Below the pieces are notes generated by a model, which saw nothing but the letters and a program-made list of their open reading frames with translations, was not told where the DNA came from and did not search any database. A DNA stretch of 64,000 nucleotides from Mytilus californianus (taxonomy: Eukaryota; Mollusca; Bivalvia; Mytilida; Mytilidae): the NCBI RefSeq assembly GCF_021869535.1, contig NW_026262593.1, positions 54,921,318-54,985,317 on the forward strand, in the 5' to 3' direction. Positions 9,998-23,142 of the stretch are shown piece after piece. The number at the start of each line of letters is the position of its first letter. The stretch's first letter is position 1. A program made the position numbers and the translations under genes.

Positions 9998-12900
9998 CAT
10001 GTCCTTCTATTATTTAAATAATTAAATCATCACCAAAAATCCAACAGTTTTCACATCTCAGACTGGCTGACTCAGGATGACTGGTAAAACAAAATTATTT
10101 GATCTCATTAACCAAAATTGACAATATTTGCACTTTATGAAGTAAATCTATATAGCCACATAGTAAATCAGTTATATTTTTATGTCAGGACGGACTGTAT
10201 ATTACAAATTTTGTCCGCATCAATTTAGAGTGCCATCATGTCCTCTTTTTATTCAACATATTGCATCGTTAAAATAATTTCAGTAGTTTTGATACCTCAA
10301 GATTACTCGTATTACAAAATTATGTAAATCTTATAGTCGCATAGTAAAATTTTCCGCATCAATTTAGAGTACCAGCATGTCCTCTTTTTACTCAAAATAT
10401 TTAATCCTAAACAAATATCAGTAGTTTTCATACCTCAGACTGACTCGTATAACAAAAATATTTGTCCGCATCAACCAAAACTGACCATATTTGCACTTTA
10501 TTATGTAAATCTTACTGTCGCATAGTAAATCAGTTATATTTTGATGTCAGGATGAACTGTATAATACAAATGACAGCAATATTGGAACACAGTGATTACA
10601 AAATTTTGTTTGCACCAATTTAGAGTGCCAGCATGTCCTGATTTTATTCAAAGTCTTGAATGGTAAACAAATTTCAGTAGTTTTCATACCTTAAACTGAC
10701 TCGTATAACACAATTATTTGTCCGAATCAACCAAAACTGACCATCATGACCATGATGACTATATTTGCAATTTATTATGTAAATTTATATAGCCGCTTAG
10801 GAAATAAGTTATATTTTTATGTCAGGGTGGATTGTATAATACAAATGACAGCAATATTGGAACACAATGATTACAAAAAATTTTTCTGCATCAATTAAGA
10901 GTACCAGCATGTCCTCTTTATATTCAAAATATTGAATCGTAATCAAATATCAGTAGTTTTAATACCTCAGACTCACTCGTATAACAACATTATTTGTCCG
11001 CATCAACCAAAACTGACCATATTTGCACTTTATTATGTAAATCTTATAGTCGCATAGTAAATCAGTAATATTTTTATGTAAGGATGGATTGTATAATACA
11101 AATGATAGCAAAATTGGAACACAATGACTACAAAATTGTGTTTGCATCAATTTAGATTACCAGCATGTCCTCTTTTAATACAAAATATTGAATCGTAAAT
11201 AAATTGCAGTAGTTTTCACACCTCAGACTGACTCGTATAACAAAATTATTTGTCCGCATCAACCAAAATTGACCTTCATGACCATGATGACTATATTTGC
11301 ACTTTATTATCTAAATCTATATAGTCGCATAGGAAATCAGTTATATTTTTATGTCAGGATAGATTGTATAATACAAATGACAGCAATATTGGAACACACT
11401 GACTACACAAAATTTTCCGCATCAATTAAGAGTACCAGCATGTCCTCTTTTTATTCAAAATATTGAATCGTAAACAAATATCAGTAGTTTTCATACCTCA
11501 GACTGACTCGTTTAACAAAATTATTTGTCCGCATCAACCAAAACAGACCATATTTGCACTTTATTATGTAAATCTTATAGTCGCATAGTAAATCAGTAAT
11601 ATTTTTATGTCAGGACAGATTCAATAATAAAGATGATAGCAATAATGGAACACAATGACTACAAAATTTTGTAAACATCAATTTAGAGTACCAGCATGTC
11701 CTTTTTTTATTCAAAATATTGAATTGTAAACAAATTTCAGTAGTTTTGATATCTCAGACTGACTCGTGTAACAAAATTATTTGACCGTATCAACCAAAAC
11801 TGACCATATTTGGACTTTATCATGCAAATCTATATAGCCGCATAGTAAATCAGTTATATTTTGATGTCAGGATGAACTGTATGATACAAATGACAGCAAT
11901 ATTGGAACACAGTGATTATAAAAATTTTGTTCGCACCAATTTAGAGTGCCACCATGTCCTCTTTTTTTTTTTTAAATATTGAATCGTAAACAAATTTCAG
12001 TAGTTTTCATACCTCAGATTGACTCGTATAACAAAATTATTTGTCCGCATCAACCAAAACTGACCATCATGACCATGATGACTATATTTTCAATGTATTA
12101 TGTAAATCTATATAGCCGCTTAGGAAATCAGTTATATATTTATGTCAGGATGGATTGTATAATACAAATGACAGCAATATTGGAACACAATGATTACAAA
12201 ATGTTTTTCTGCATCAATTAAGAGTACCAGCATGTCCTCTTTTTATTCAAAATATTGAATAGTAATCAAATATCAGTAGTTTTTATACCTCAGACTGACT
12301 CGTATAACAAAATTATTTGTCCGCATCAACCAAAACTGACCATATTTGCACTTTATTATGTAAATCTTATAGTCGCATAGTAAATCAGTAATATTTTTAT
12401 GTAAGGATGGATTGTATAATACAAATGATAGCAATATTGGAACACAATGACTACAAAAGTTTGTTTGCATCAATTTAGATTACCAGCATGTCCTCTTTTT
12501 ATACAAAATATTGAATCGTAAATAAATTGCAGTAGTTTTCACACCTCAGACTGACTCGTATAACAAAATTATTTGTCCGCATCAACCAAAATTGACCTTC
12601 ATGACCATGATGACTATATTTGCATTTTATTATGTAAATCTATATAGCCGCATAGAAAATCAGTTATATTTTTATGTCAGGATGGATTGTATAATACAAA
12701 TGACAGCAATATTGGAACACACTGACTACACAAAATTTTCCGCATCAATTAAGAGTACCAGCATGTCCTCTTTTTATTCAAAATATTGAATCGAAAACAA
12801 ATATCAGTAGTTTTCATACCTCAGACTGACTTGTTTAACAAAATCATTTGTCCGCATCAACCAAAACAGACCATATTTGCACTTTATTATGTAAATCTTA

Positions 12901-13520
12901 TAGTCGCATAGTAAATCAGTAATATTTTTATGTCAGGACAGATTCAATAATAAAGATGATGGCAATATTGGAACACAATGACTACAAAAAAATTTCCGCA
13001 TCAATTTAAGGTATGAGCATGTCCTCTTTTTATACAAAATATTGAATCGTAAACAAATATCAGTAGTTTTCATACCTCAGACTGACTCGTATAACAAAAT
13101 TATTTGTCCGCATCAACCAAAACTGACCATCATGACCATGATGACTATATTTGCACTTTATTATCTAAATCTATATAGCCGCTTAGGAAATCAGTTATAT
13201 TTTTATGTCAGGATGGATTGTATAATACAAATGACAGCAATATTGGAACACAATGATTACAAAAAAATTTTCTGCATCAATAAAGAGTACCAGCATGTCC
13301 TCTTTTTATTCAAAATATTGAATAGTAATCATATATCATTAGTTTTCATACCTCAGACTGACTCGTATAACATAATTATTTGTCCACATCAACCAAAACT
13401 GACCATATTTGCACTTTATTATGGAAATCTTATAGTCGCATAGTAAATCAGTAATATTTTTATGTCAGGACAGATTGTATAATAAAGATGACAGCAATAT
13501 TGGAACACAATGACTACAAA
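9998..13520. repeat. Satellite block 1: ~256/276-bp monomers in a dimeric higher-order repeat
   Basis: The box 'accagcatgtcctc' recurs at about 10237, 10376, 10632, 10909, 11164, 11439, 11694, 11953, 12231, 12487, 12762, 13019 and 13294. After an irregular start the spacing alternates about 256 and 276 bp, with one break in phase near 11694-11953. The long monomer carries an extra ~20 bp containing 'tcatgaccatgatgac'. Several reading frames stay open by chance and yield repeated peptides such as the one around TMMTIFALYY; these are not genes. Confidence 0.9.
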
Positions 13521-15091
13521 AGGAGTAGGTCCGGTAAGGGCCGATTTTGGCCTCAAAATTCAGGTTCATTTGATGAAACATTTTGGACACTTTTTAAACC
13601 CTTAAGTGTCTACTTCAGTCGATTCAATTAGTTTAAAGGGAAATCACACTATTTATACTACTAATAATGATTCATTGAAATTTTGCATGTAGACAGATCA
13701 TACTTATGACGATATATTAGGCGAAAAAAAAATTGGGGTCACCGATGTTGTTTTCGAGATATGACGTCATCAAAACTTAAAGAATCGCGTTATGGTGAAA
13801 TATAGAAATAGCGCTCTAAATTGCTAAAAAAAGACAAACTTATTGAAAAACGATGTTTAACTGGAATAACAAAAACAGTCAAATATAACTTGTACCTTAT
13901 GAACATTTATTTGTCTCGGTTTCCTTATTTTTGAAGGCCTTTGAACATTTCCCGCCATTTTTTATTGCTATTTATAATAGATCTTTCTTGAAATAAAAAA
14001 AATCTACTAATGTTTTTCCCTTCAAACATCTGCATAAGTTGCAACTTCAGGGAAGATTTTAAAAGCATAAATAAAAAAGGGGGGTCACCGATGTTTTAAA
14101 TCCGCTAAAACGGATATAATCATTATTATTGAATTTTGGCGGGAACTATAACTTTTTCTGTTAACGTTAAAGAACGACGTTGCTGGCATAAAAGCATTTC
14201 TTGCAACGCTTGGGTTGAATTAAACTTTTTCACTACAAAATATAATATCATTTTTGAACATTTTTTAAGGTAGCTTGATTATTCATTGATATTTTTATCA
14301 ATCTATCGAATCGTTAAACATAGATACAATAACAGTTTATTATAAAGTAATTGTCAAACTTTAAGTTGAAGTCATCTCATTTTTTTAATTGCATTTGTTG
14401 TATAGGGAAAACTAATGTTTGCCTCATGCCGTATTACATAATTTTCGGCTTCCAGATAAAGAATCTTCTACCTCGGAAGACTGAGGGTATCCGGGCTGAA
14501 AAGTAACACGTTCCTTTTAGACTGCAGCCTGAATAATTTCGTTACCATAACTTTACTAGCTTGTCCATTCGCATCGGGAAGATAAAACCTGAAATGCCGT
14601 GTTAAAAATGCCACAAACTCAGCACGTTAAAAGAATCCTATTTTCGGTAGGAATTTAAAATTGGTAAACATTTCCGTAATAACACAACGCTTCATAATTT
14701 ATTCGAACTGTGGAAACCAAATTTTTTTCTTAGCTCTATCATCCCGCACCAATTTTTCATACATCGTTTCATGTTCATTGTACATAATGTGTTCAATGTT
14801 CATCGCCTGTGTATTAAAACTTTATGTAATACGTATATTTTATTACTGTCCGATTAATCGCTCAACTTTGGTATGTTATGAGAAATACAATGCATCTGAT
14901 AATTTAGAGTTAATTGACAATAAAATACACATCGCCATATTGATATCAGGAACATATTATGTTCCCAGTTGATATGTAATAAAAAAATCTTTTAATTTGT
15001 AATAAACGGATCTATTTTTTTTTTCTTGTTCTGCAATACATCTATCCGTGTTTCTGTGGACATGTTGATATATTTTATCTAACTCTAGTTT

Positions 15092-15965
15092 TTTGTCGAG
15101 CCTTCGACTTAAGTAGAAAAAGCGAGACATAGCGATCCTACATTCCGTCGTCGTCGGCGGCGGCGGCGTCCACAAATATTCACTCTGTGGTTAAAGTTTT
15201 TGAAGTTTTAATAACTTTCTTAAACTATCCTGGATTTCTACCAAACTTGGACAGAATCTTGTTTATGATCATAAGACAGTATCCAGAAGTAAATTTTGTA
15301 AAAATAAAATTCTTGTTTTTCCATATTTGACTTATAAATGGACTTAGTTTTTCTGCCAGGAAACAGTACATTCACTCTGTGGTTGGAGTTTTTAAATTTT
15401 TAATAACTTTCTAAAACTATCCTGGATTTGTACCAAACTTGGTCAGAAGCTTGTTTATGATCATAAGATAGTATCCAGAAGTAAATTTTGTAACAAAAAA
15501 ATCTATTGTTTTCGTATTTTACTTAAAAATTGACTTAGTTTTTCTGCCAGGAAACAATACATTCACTCTGTGGTTAAAGTTTTTAAGATTTTAATAACTT
15601 TCTTAAACGATCCTGGATATGTACCAAACTTGGACAGAAGCTTGTTTATGATTAAAAGCTTGTATCTCGATGGAAATTTTGTCAAAATTTTGTACCTGAT
15701 TATCCGTATTTTACTTTTAAATGGATTTAGTTTTTCTTCCAGTTAACATTACACACAGTATGCAGTTAAAGTTTTAAAACATTTATTAGATCCATAAACT
15801 ATCCTAGATTTATACCAAACTTGGACAGAAGCTTCTTACAATCAAAAGATAGTATCGAGAGGAATATTTTTATTGATTTTTTCCTCATTTTTGTTGAGCC
15901 TGCGATTAACAGCAAAAGTAGGCGAGACACTTGGTTCCGTGGAACCCTTACGAATTTTTTTATCA
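15092..15965. repeat. Interspersed element with four internal ~191-bp tandem units
   Basis: Units begin 'ttcactctgtggtt' at 15179, 15371, 15562 and a diverged one at about 15751. Each has 'aactttctwaaactatcctggat', 'accaaacttggacagaa' and 'atggacttagtttttctgccag'. The array is bracketed by related direct flanks: 'gtcgagccttcgacttaagtag...gcgagac' at 15092 and 'gttgagcctgcgattaacag...gcgagac' at 15893. A GTC/GGC trinucleotide run lies at 15145-15170. I recognise this as a common mussel repeat. Confidence 0.8.
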
Positions 15966-15999
15966 GATGACAAATGAGAGTGTGGATAACCTTTGAGGT

Positions 16000-16115
16000 A
16001 GAATAAGAGTTCGAGTTCCAGCTAAATTTTGAGTTAAAGTTCCAGTTTTATTTTTAGTTTGAATGTTAATTAGAGTAAGAGTTCTAGTTAAAGCTCGAGT
16101 TCAACTTAGAAACTT
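16000..16115. repeat. Degenerate 'gagttcgagttccagctaaa' simple repeat
   Basis: Imperfect reiterations of gagttMgagttccagttaaa-type words fill this segment. Low complexity, no coding. Confidence 0.6.
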
Positions 16116-16321
16116 CCGAGTTATACTGTAAGGTAGAATAAAGTCTGGTAAGAGTTAAAATTTTGAGATCCGATGAAATTAAAAGAAAGATTGCAGTTTC
16201 TTTTTTCTGTTGGTGCACCTCTCTTTTTTGAATTGTATATTCTTTTATCACATTTATGTTTCAGTATGGTACAGCCTATACACTTTTTTTTGCCAAAACT
16301 GATTAATGATAGATAATTTGA

Positions 16322-16460
16322 AAATAACTGATTGATTGTGTGTGCCACTTTCAGCACTCTGCTATATCATGTTGGCCATTTTTTTTAAGAACCAAGGTAT
16401 CATGAGTAAATCAGCTACCTTTGATTAAACAAATGGTTGTCCTTTACAGTCGTCTGACAA
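16322..16460 (-). repeat. Diverged SINE tail fragment
   Basis: Shows 'ttgattgtgtgtgccactttcagcact', 'atcatgttggcca', '..ggttgtcctt' in the same order as the SINE at 20800-21272 but strongly diverged. Orientation is assigned by matching the plus-strand reading of that copy, whose tRNA head is on the minus strand. Confidence 0.5.
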
Positions 16461-16948
16461 TCTCCCTTTATTACTGTTTGTTGACATGGAAGTGATCACA
16501 TTGAGTGATCTGATCACGAACCTACATCTGAACTACTAGTTTTTGTTTTGTTTTTGTTTTCGTTTTTTTCTTGATTTTTGCAAAACTTTAAGTGGCAAAT
16601 ATTACATGAATATCAGCACAAAATTGTTTGATTGTTTGATATTCACAGATTGCTCTGACGTCTAGCGGCCTTATTTTTTAACTTGCTGGTCGTACATTTC
16701 GCTATAACTGACAGTTTGAAGAAATACTACAAAATATGATTTCTTTTTTTGTGCCCAAATTATGTAAGCCTGTACAAAGCATTAAAGGGAGATTGAGTAT
16801 AATATACTATATAATACGGTGCTAAGCAATCGATGTAGAATTTTGTATGCTTCTTTTACAGTGATGTTTAACTGGAGTTATTCTTAAATAATGTTTGATA
16901 TTTCAACAAATATGATTACTCTACGAATCACTCGTGTTCATGTGTTTG

Positions 16949-17100
<152 letters not shown>

Positions 17101-17390
17101 TTGTTCTTACTTACATCCCTCTGTTGGACAGAAAACTACAAAACCCGGAAGCTGTACGCTTACAGGCTGTTAATCTTGGTATATTGTTATTTTTTTCCAG
17201 TATATTCCCACATATACCGCATCGCGACGATACGCTGCCAACAGTTGGGTTACACTAGTGACAGGACAATTGCCCGTATTGACCGGATGAGATATAAATA
17301 GTCAGAACTTTTTTGTTATTTGATAAATCATTTTAATATTTGAAGACCTTAGAAATACTAGACTATATTTTATGAAAATATAACAAAAAA

Positions 17391-17950
17391 GTTGACCGGA
17401 CGGATTTCACACTCACTGATGTACGCTTTACATATATTGAACTCAACGACAAAAAGTGTTACTAGTAATATCTCTTTTGTTTTACAATATTTTTTCATAC
17501 AACTAAGAAATCTGCGAGACTAATAGTTATCTTATATGAAAATTTAAACTTTATAGTAAACAAAATGTTTTTTCTAAAAAAAAAAGTTGACCGGACGGAT
17601 TTCACATTTGCCGATGTACGCTTTGATTATACTGAATAGATCGACAAAAAGTGTTATAAATATCTCTTTGTTTTTAAATATTTTTGTTCTTCGTGAAACT
17701 AAGAAATCAACGAGATCAATAAATATGTTAACATATGAAAATAAACTTTACAGTAAATAAAAAAAAAATTCTACAAAAAAAAGTTGAGCTGACGGATTTC
17801 GCTACAAATAATAAGACCAGATCAACAAAAAATGTTGATATTTCTCATATCTAACAATATTTTTCGGTGAAATTAATAAACCTTTAAGAAAAATAATGTA
17901 TAAATGATATTATTGTATGTAAATACTAACTCAACAATAATAATAAAAAA
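17391..17950. repeat. Three tandem ~195-bp units
   Basis: Units start 'gttgaccggacggatttcac' at 17391 and 17586 and 'gttgagctgacggatttcgc' at 17783. Each continues with 'gatgtacgctttrmatata', 'cgacaaaaagtgttat', 'atatctc'. The third is the most diverged and runs into an AAT-rich tract at 17936-17970. Confidence 0.8.
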
Positions 17951-18451
17951 AAAATAATAATATCTTTATTTAAAGAGAGTAACTCTTTTGAATTATATCC
18001 AATCGTAAGGTAATTCATATCAAGACAATATCAAGACCACTTTCGGCTATTTTTTTTCCCATACATTTTGTCCGTTTCGAGTAGCATTTTCATTTTTTGC
18101 ACTTAAATCAAAACGTCATTTGCTTTCTCCTACTTAAGTGAACGTCCCTTTGAGAGGGCCGCCATTTTAGAAATTAGCAACCTTTACGACGGACTCGAAA
18201 ACGGCGACGTCATAATACGGTCACGACACTATAGCGGCGCCGAGAGCGATGCGTATAAACAATAGTGTGATTTCCCTTTAAGTGAAAGATTTGAACTGAT
18301 TTAGTCATTAAAGTCGCTCAAATTCAAGCTTAGATATGAAAAATCTATCAAATATGCCATAATATGTCACTTTTCAGATGGTTTTTGTCAAAAATGAAAG
18401 TGGCCGCATCCGTGTTCATTCTCAACCTTTATATATGTTATGTAATATTTG

Positions 18452-18498
18452 TGCACACTGAATAACCCGCGTAGCGGGTTATTTTAAAGTGTGCACCA
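18452..18498. repeat. Perfectly paired hairpin around an AATAACCCGC/GCGGGTTATT core
   Basis: GTGCACACT plus AATAACCCGC on the left pairs with GCGGGTTATT and AGTGTGCAC on the right. A 3-nt offset (TTTAA versus G) makes a small bulge and the loop is about 3 nt. It lies near the right edge of the block that splits the satellite. Confidence 0.8.
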
Positions 18499-18695
18499 CA
18501 TTTTTTATGTTATTTCGAATAGACAGAAAAATTTATTACAGTCATTTCTTATAATTTAATTCTAAATTCCATTTTAAACCGGAGTAAACCATGAAAAAAC
18601 GTTTAAGACGTCACGGTCACATGACAAAATTATGTCTATGAGCTGATAAACAAAACAACGTCAGCCAATCAGAAGACGCGTTACATCCAAAATTA

Positions 18696-19745
18696 AATTA
18701 TTGAATTAGAAAACAAATTTCAGTAGTTTTCATGCCTCAGACTGATTCGTATAACAAAATTATTTGTCCGCATCAACCAAAACAGACCATAGTTGCACTT
18801 TATTATGTAAATCTTATAGTCGTATAGTACGTCAGTAATATTTTTATGTAAGGATGGATTGTATAATGCAAATGATAGCAATATTGGAACACAATGACTA
18901 CAAAATTTTGTTTGCATCAATTAAGAGTACCAGCATGTCCTCTTTTTATTCAAAATATTGAATCGCAAACAAATTGCAGTAGTTTTCATACCTCAGACTG
19001 ACTTGTATAACAAAATTATTTGTCCGCATCAACAAAAACTGACCTTCATGACCATGATGACTATATTTGCACTTTATTATGTAAATCTATATAGCCGCTT
19101 AGGAAATCAGTTATATTTTTATGTCAGGATGGATTGTATAATACAAATGACAGCAATATTGGAACACACTGATTACAAAAAAATTTCCGCATCAATTAAG
19201 AGTACCAGCATGTCCTCTTTTTATTCAAAATATTGAATCGTAAACAAATATCAGTAGTTTTCATACCTCAGACTGACTCCTTTAACAAAATTATTTGTCC
19301 GCATCAACAAAAACAGACCATATTTGCACTTTATTATGGAAATCTTATAGTCGCATAGTAAATCAGTAATATTTTTATGTCAGGACAGATTCAATAATAA
19401 AGATGACGGCAATATTGGAACACACCGACTACAAAAAATTTTCCGCATCAATTTAGAGTACCAGCATGTCCTCTTTTTATTCAAAATATTGAATCGTTAA
19501 CAAATATCAGTAGTTTTCATACCTCAGACTGACTCGTTTAACAAAATTATTTGTCTGCATCAACCAAAACTGACCATATTTGCACTTTATCATGTAAATA
19601 TATATGGCCTCATCGTAAATCAGTAATATTTCTATGTCAGGACGGATTGTATAATAAATATGACAGCAATATTGGAACACAATGACTTCAAAATTGTGTC
19701 CACTTCAATTAAGAGTGCCATCATTTCCTCTTTGTATCCATAATG
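18696..19745. repeat. Satellite block 2 (same dimeric ~256/276-bp family)
   Basis: The 'catgtcctc' boxes lie at about 18934, 19209, 19464 and 19721. Spacing 275, 255, 257 continues the dimeric register of block 1. The last monomer is diverged and fades out by about 19840. Confidence 0.9.
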
Positions 19746-20225
19746 ATGAACCGTCACTGAAGTCAGTAGTTCGTGATGGTTTGTATTTAAAACAAAACTA
19801 TTTAACGGTATCATCCAACACTGACATGACTGATTCATGTACTTTATAATGAAAAGTATGAAAAGTTCTCTTCTTGGAATAGTATACTGTTAATATAATA
19901 TGTCGGTTGATTGATTTTGTTTGTAGCCTAACGTCAAAGCGCAAATATTTCATTCATGTTCAGATCGAGTATATTTTTTGGACGTCCCAGATATCATTTA
20001 TAATCGTTATGGTTAGTCTGTCAAAATTGACGAGATGGTACAAATGTACATACCTATACAACACTTTATTAATATCCCTATATATACACTGTACAATTTT
20101 CGTTTGAACATTTGGCAAAACAGAATCTTAAATCATGTAAATCCAAGGCAAACAAGGTGAATTACGATTAAAAAACCATGTATTAGATGCAAAGAGTTAT
20201 ATTTAGGAAGAGACTGTTAAAAATG
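19746..20225. other. Non-coding stretch between the satellite and the foldback element
   Basis: A strongly diverged half monomer may persist to about 19840. Beyond that I see no repeat, RNA gene or credible coding sequence. Confidence 0.4.
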
Positions 20226-20799
20226 GGGAACTAAGGCTATTGGTACTTTACGGAACGGAACGAAACGGAACGGAACTGAACGGAATTTCATTCAAGGTAT
20301 CCATAGGGGCATCTATCAAAATTTAGAAAAATCTTTAAAACAAAATTAACTGTACGGTTTTTCAATATACAGATAACACAATTGAATACTAAATCTCATC
20401 TTCACATGTAAAATGTGTAATTATGTATTAACATCAGGAAATATCCTGTAGATGTACATTCATGTCCTGTAAATTATCATGAATTTGACGCATTGGCAGG
20501 TCAGAGAAAAAGTCTTACTCCTTTCATTCCGATTATGATATCTTAGAAGACAGACCTCAGGTCGTCTTCCGACGATGATTAGAAACATTGATTCTGATAT
20601 AAACATTTTAAATTTATTATTCCGTTCCGTTTCGTTCCGGAAAGTACCAATTGCTAAGAGGAATTGGTATTTAACGGAATCGAACGGAACATCTATAATA
20701 ATATAATAAGAGCAGTATGTTATATCAAATGTGGAATGATTTGCTCGAAAATTCTTCTATTAGTTTGTACATGTTGTGTATTATAATCTGTTGGTACTG

Positions 20800-21272
20800 A
20801 ATACATGATTGGTTGATTGTTGGTGTTTAAACGCCAATTTTAAGCTCCACTTTTGGGCTATTTCGTGGCGGTCAATTTTTATGGTTGGAGGAAGCGGGAG
20901 TACCCGGAGAAAACCACCGACCTTCGATAGGAAAACTGATAATCCTAGCATGTATTTGTGTACTGGTAGATTCCTCCTTATTCGGAGCACCCCTCGAGAG
21001 CGTACAGTGGAATCCATGCATGTACACTCCCTTTCGGGATTAATAGAGATGTGTCGCTAACGTATTCACAACAGTAATTACAAGGACAATCCCCATCCCA
21101 ACACTAAAAGGGAGTGCTGGGACACCGGTAAGTCTGATATTAAATTTGGAGTCGAGTGCCCCCGCACGTGCGAGATTCGAACTCACAACCTCAGTGTTAA
21201 CTGGCTAGTGATAACAGTAGTAGAACTTCTTTTTCTCTTGATGCTACTCAGACCACTTGGCCACCGAGGCCC
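20800..21272 (-). mobile_element. tRNA-derived SINE, near full length
   Basis: On the minus strand it starts GGGGCCTCGGTGGCCAAGTGG (A box within about 21249-21262) and has a B box in GGTTGTGAGTTCGAATCTC at about 21172-21190. The two boxes are about 60-70 bp apart, as in a Ser/Leu-type tRNA, with an insertion where the variable arm would be. The 3' body runs to 'aacaccaacaatcaacc' near 20808. Tail fragments of the same family sit in units A, B and C and at 16322-16460. It is nested inside the foldback element at 20226-24028. Confidence 0.8.
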
Positions 21273-22356
21273 CTACCTGAATATATGAAAAATACGATAT
21301 AGACCTGCAAATCCCTTTCAAGACATACAAATCAAAGTGTCTTAATTCATATGCGTGATACATGAATATAACATTGTATTGGTATTGTATTGAAGCAAAG
21401 AGACAACACTAGGCGATGTATTGTTGATCAAGGTGAATATGAATTAAACTTTTAAATTTATTATTCTGTTCCGTTCCGTTCTGTTCCGTTCCGTAAAGTA
21501 CAAATTACTATGAGGAATTGGTATTTAACGGAATCGAACTGAAACGAACAATTTTAATATAATGATAGCAGTATGATAAAAAAAATTGTCTGACACATCT
21601 TTTTTTTTGCATAAGTGGTAAGTGTTTTGCTGTTTATTCTATTATATTTGTTAAATTAAATTTGGAATGTTTTGCACGAAAATTCTTCTATTATCTTGTG
21701 CATGTTGTGTATAATCTGTTGGAACTGAATATGTGAAAAATACGGTATAGACTTGCAAATTCCTTTCGAGACATACCAATCAAAGCGTCTTAATTCATAT
21801 GCGGGATACAAGAATAACACATTGTATTGTCGCAAAGATTACATACAAATAGACAACACTAAGAAATGTATTGTTGATCAAGTTGAATCTGATTTAAACT
21901 TTTTAATTTATTATTCCGTTCCGTTCCGTTTCGTAAAGTGCTAATTGCTATGAGGAACTGGTATTTAACGGAATCGAACAGAAACGGACATCTATAATAT
22001 AATTAGAGCAGTATGATAAAAACAAATTGTCTGACACATCTCTTTTGGCATGAGTGGTAGGTGTTTTAAATAGCATTCTCGACCTGACCAATAATTATGA
22101 ATTTAACACAAATGCAGGTTAGACAAAAGGTCTTTCTTCTTCCATTAGTAGTTATACTTTAAAAGAGAGGCATTGCTCCGCCCTTTCCGTCGATGATTTG
22201 AAAATATTTTTTTTTACACATTTCTGCATCTGACATATTAAATATGATTCTGTTATTTCAAAATATCTTTTAAAGTTGAATTTCCATGTGTTAACGTCAT
22301 TTGATACATGTACCTGTATATATATACTAAGCCAAGTAAGTTTATATCTGAATATT

Positions 22357-22746
22357 TTAAGGATGTTCGCTCCTCTCGTTTTTGGATTTTTGCCAGATAT
22401 TCGGAATCTTTGGTTTTATCCATGTAGTGCCATTAAAAATTTTGCCCACTAACCCCTACATTTCTTTCCATAATTTGATTACATATAGTTTAAAATGTCA
22501 TCTTTGAAATGTCTAATAAAATCCTTGTTATTTTTCCTCGTTTTTGAAAGAAAAAAGGTGCCAATGTTTAATGTATGAAAAATCTAGAGAGAATTATTTC
22601 CCGCCAAATTTTCAATGGCTTATATCTCGAAAACAAGCACACGGACCCTCAATTTTTTTTTGCTTTTCTAGTTTCGTTGTTTCTCTAATTTATAACAGTC
22701 TTTTAAAAAGCTTGTTACTTTGAAACAGAGTAGCGAACATTCTTAA
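22357..22746. mobile_element. TTAA-flanked MITE (piggyBac-like)
   Basis: The body 22361-22742 (382 bp) is bracketed by TTAA at 22357-22360 and 22743-22746. Its ends are inverted: GGATGTTCGCTCCTCTC on the left and GAATGTTCGCTACTCTG as the complement of the right, 14 of 17 identical. TTAA target duplication is the hallmark of piggyBac. The interior is non-coding. It sits in the middle of the foldback element. Confidence 0.7.
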
Positions 22747-23000
22747 AGGCCAGGAGAGCTTTGGTCATCATTTGTAGATGAGTTGACAATCTAGCTGTCT
22801 ATGATCGTTTATATATAAAGTCATAATGATGATATGTATATATTTACTGGATATATGAGAAAGAAGTGGCACGAAGACATCACCGAATCGGTTTCCGTTC
22901 GATTCCGTTAAATACCAATCCCTCAGATCAATTGGTACTTTGCGGAACGGAACGGAACGGAATGACAAAATTAAAAAGTTAAATTCAGAATCAATGTTTC

Positions 23001-23142
23001 TAATCATCGTCGGTAAAGACGACGGAAGATCTTGTCTTCTTAGATGTAATTACGAATGAGTAATTAAAAAATATTACTCCTTCATTCGTAACTTTATCTA
23101 AGAAGACAAGACCTCCAGTCGTCCTTTCTGAAGATGATTAGA
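23001..23142. repeat. Long hairpin inside the foldback element
   Basis: The left arm, from 'aatcatcgtc' to 'acgaatgagtaat' (about 23001-23064), pairs with the right arm, 'attactccttcattcgt' to 'tgaagatgatt' (about 23073-23140), around an A/T-rich loop of about 8 nt. Mismatches are scattered. Confidence 0.75.

Noticed and set aside
10959..13443. Several reading frames with a shared peptide (around TMMTIFALYY and DCIIQMTAILEH) that look like a small gene family.
   Set aside because: They are the same satellite monomer read in the same phase. The monomers differ by ~20-bp indels, and no start, splice or codon signal sets them apart.
14661..14972. 103-codon plus-strand reading frame.
   Set aside because: AT-rich, no recognisable domain, inside the repeat block that splits the satellite.
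21172..21272. Possible tRNA gene (A and B box with correct order on the minus strand).
   Set aside because: An insertion disrupts the fold, no cloverleaf or anticodon arm can be drawn, and a long SINE body follows, so it is the SINE head.
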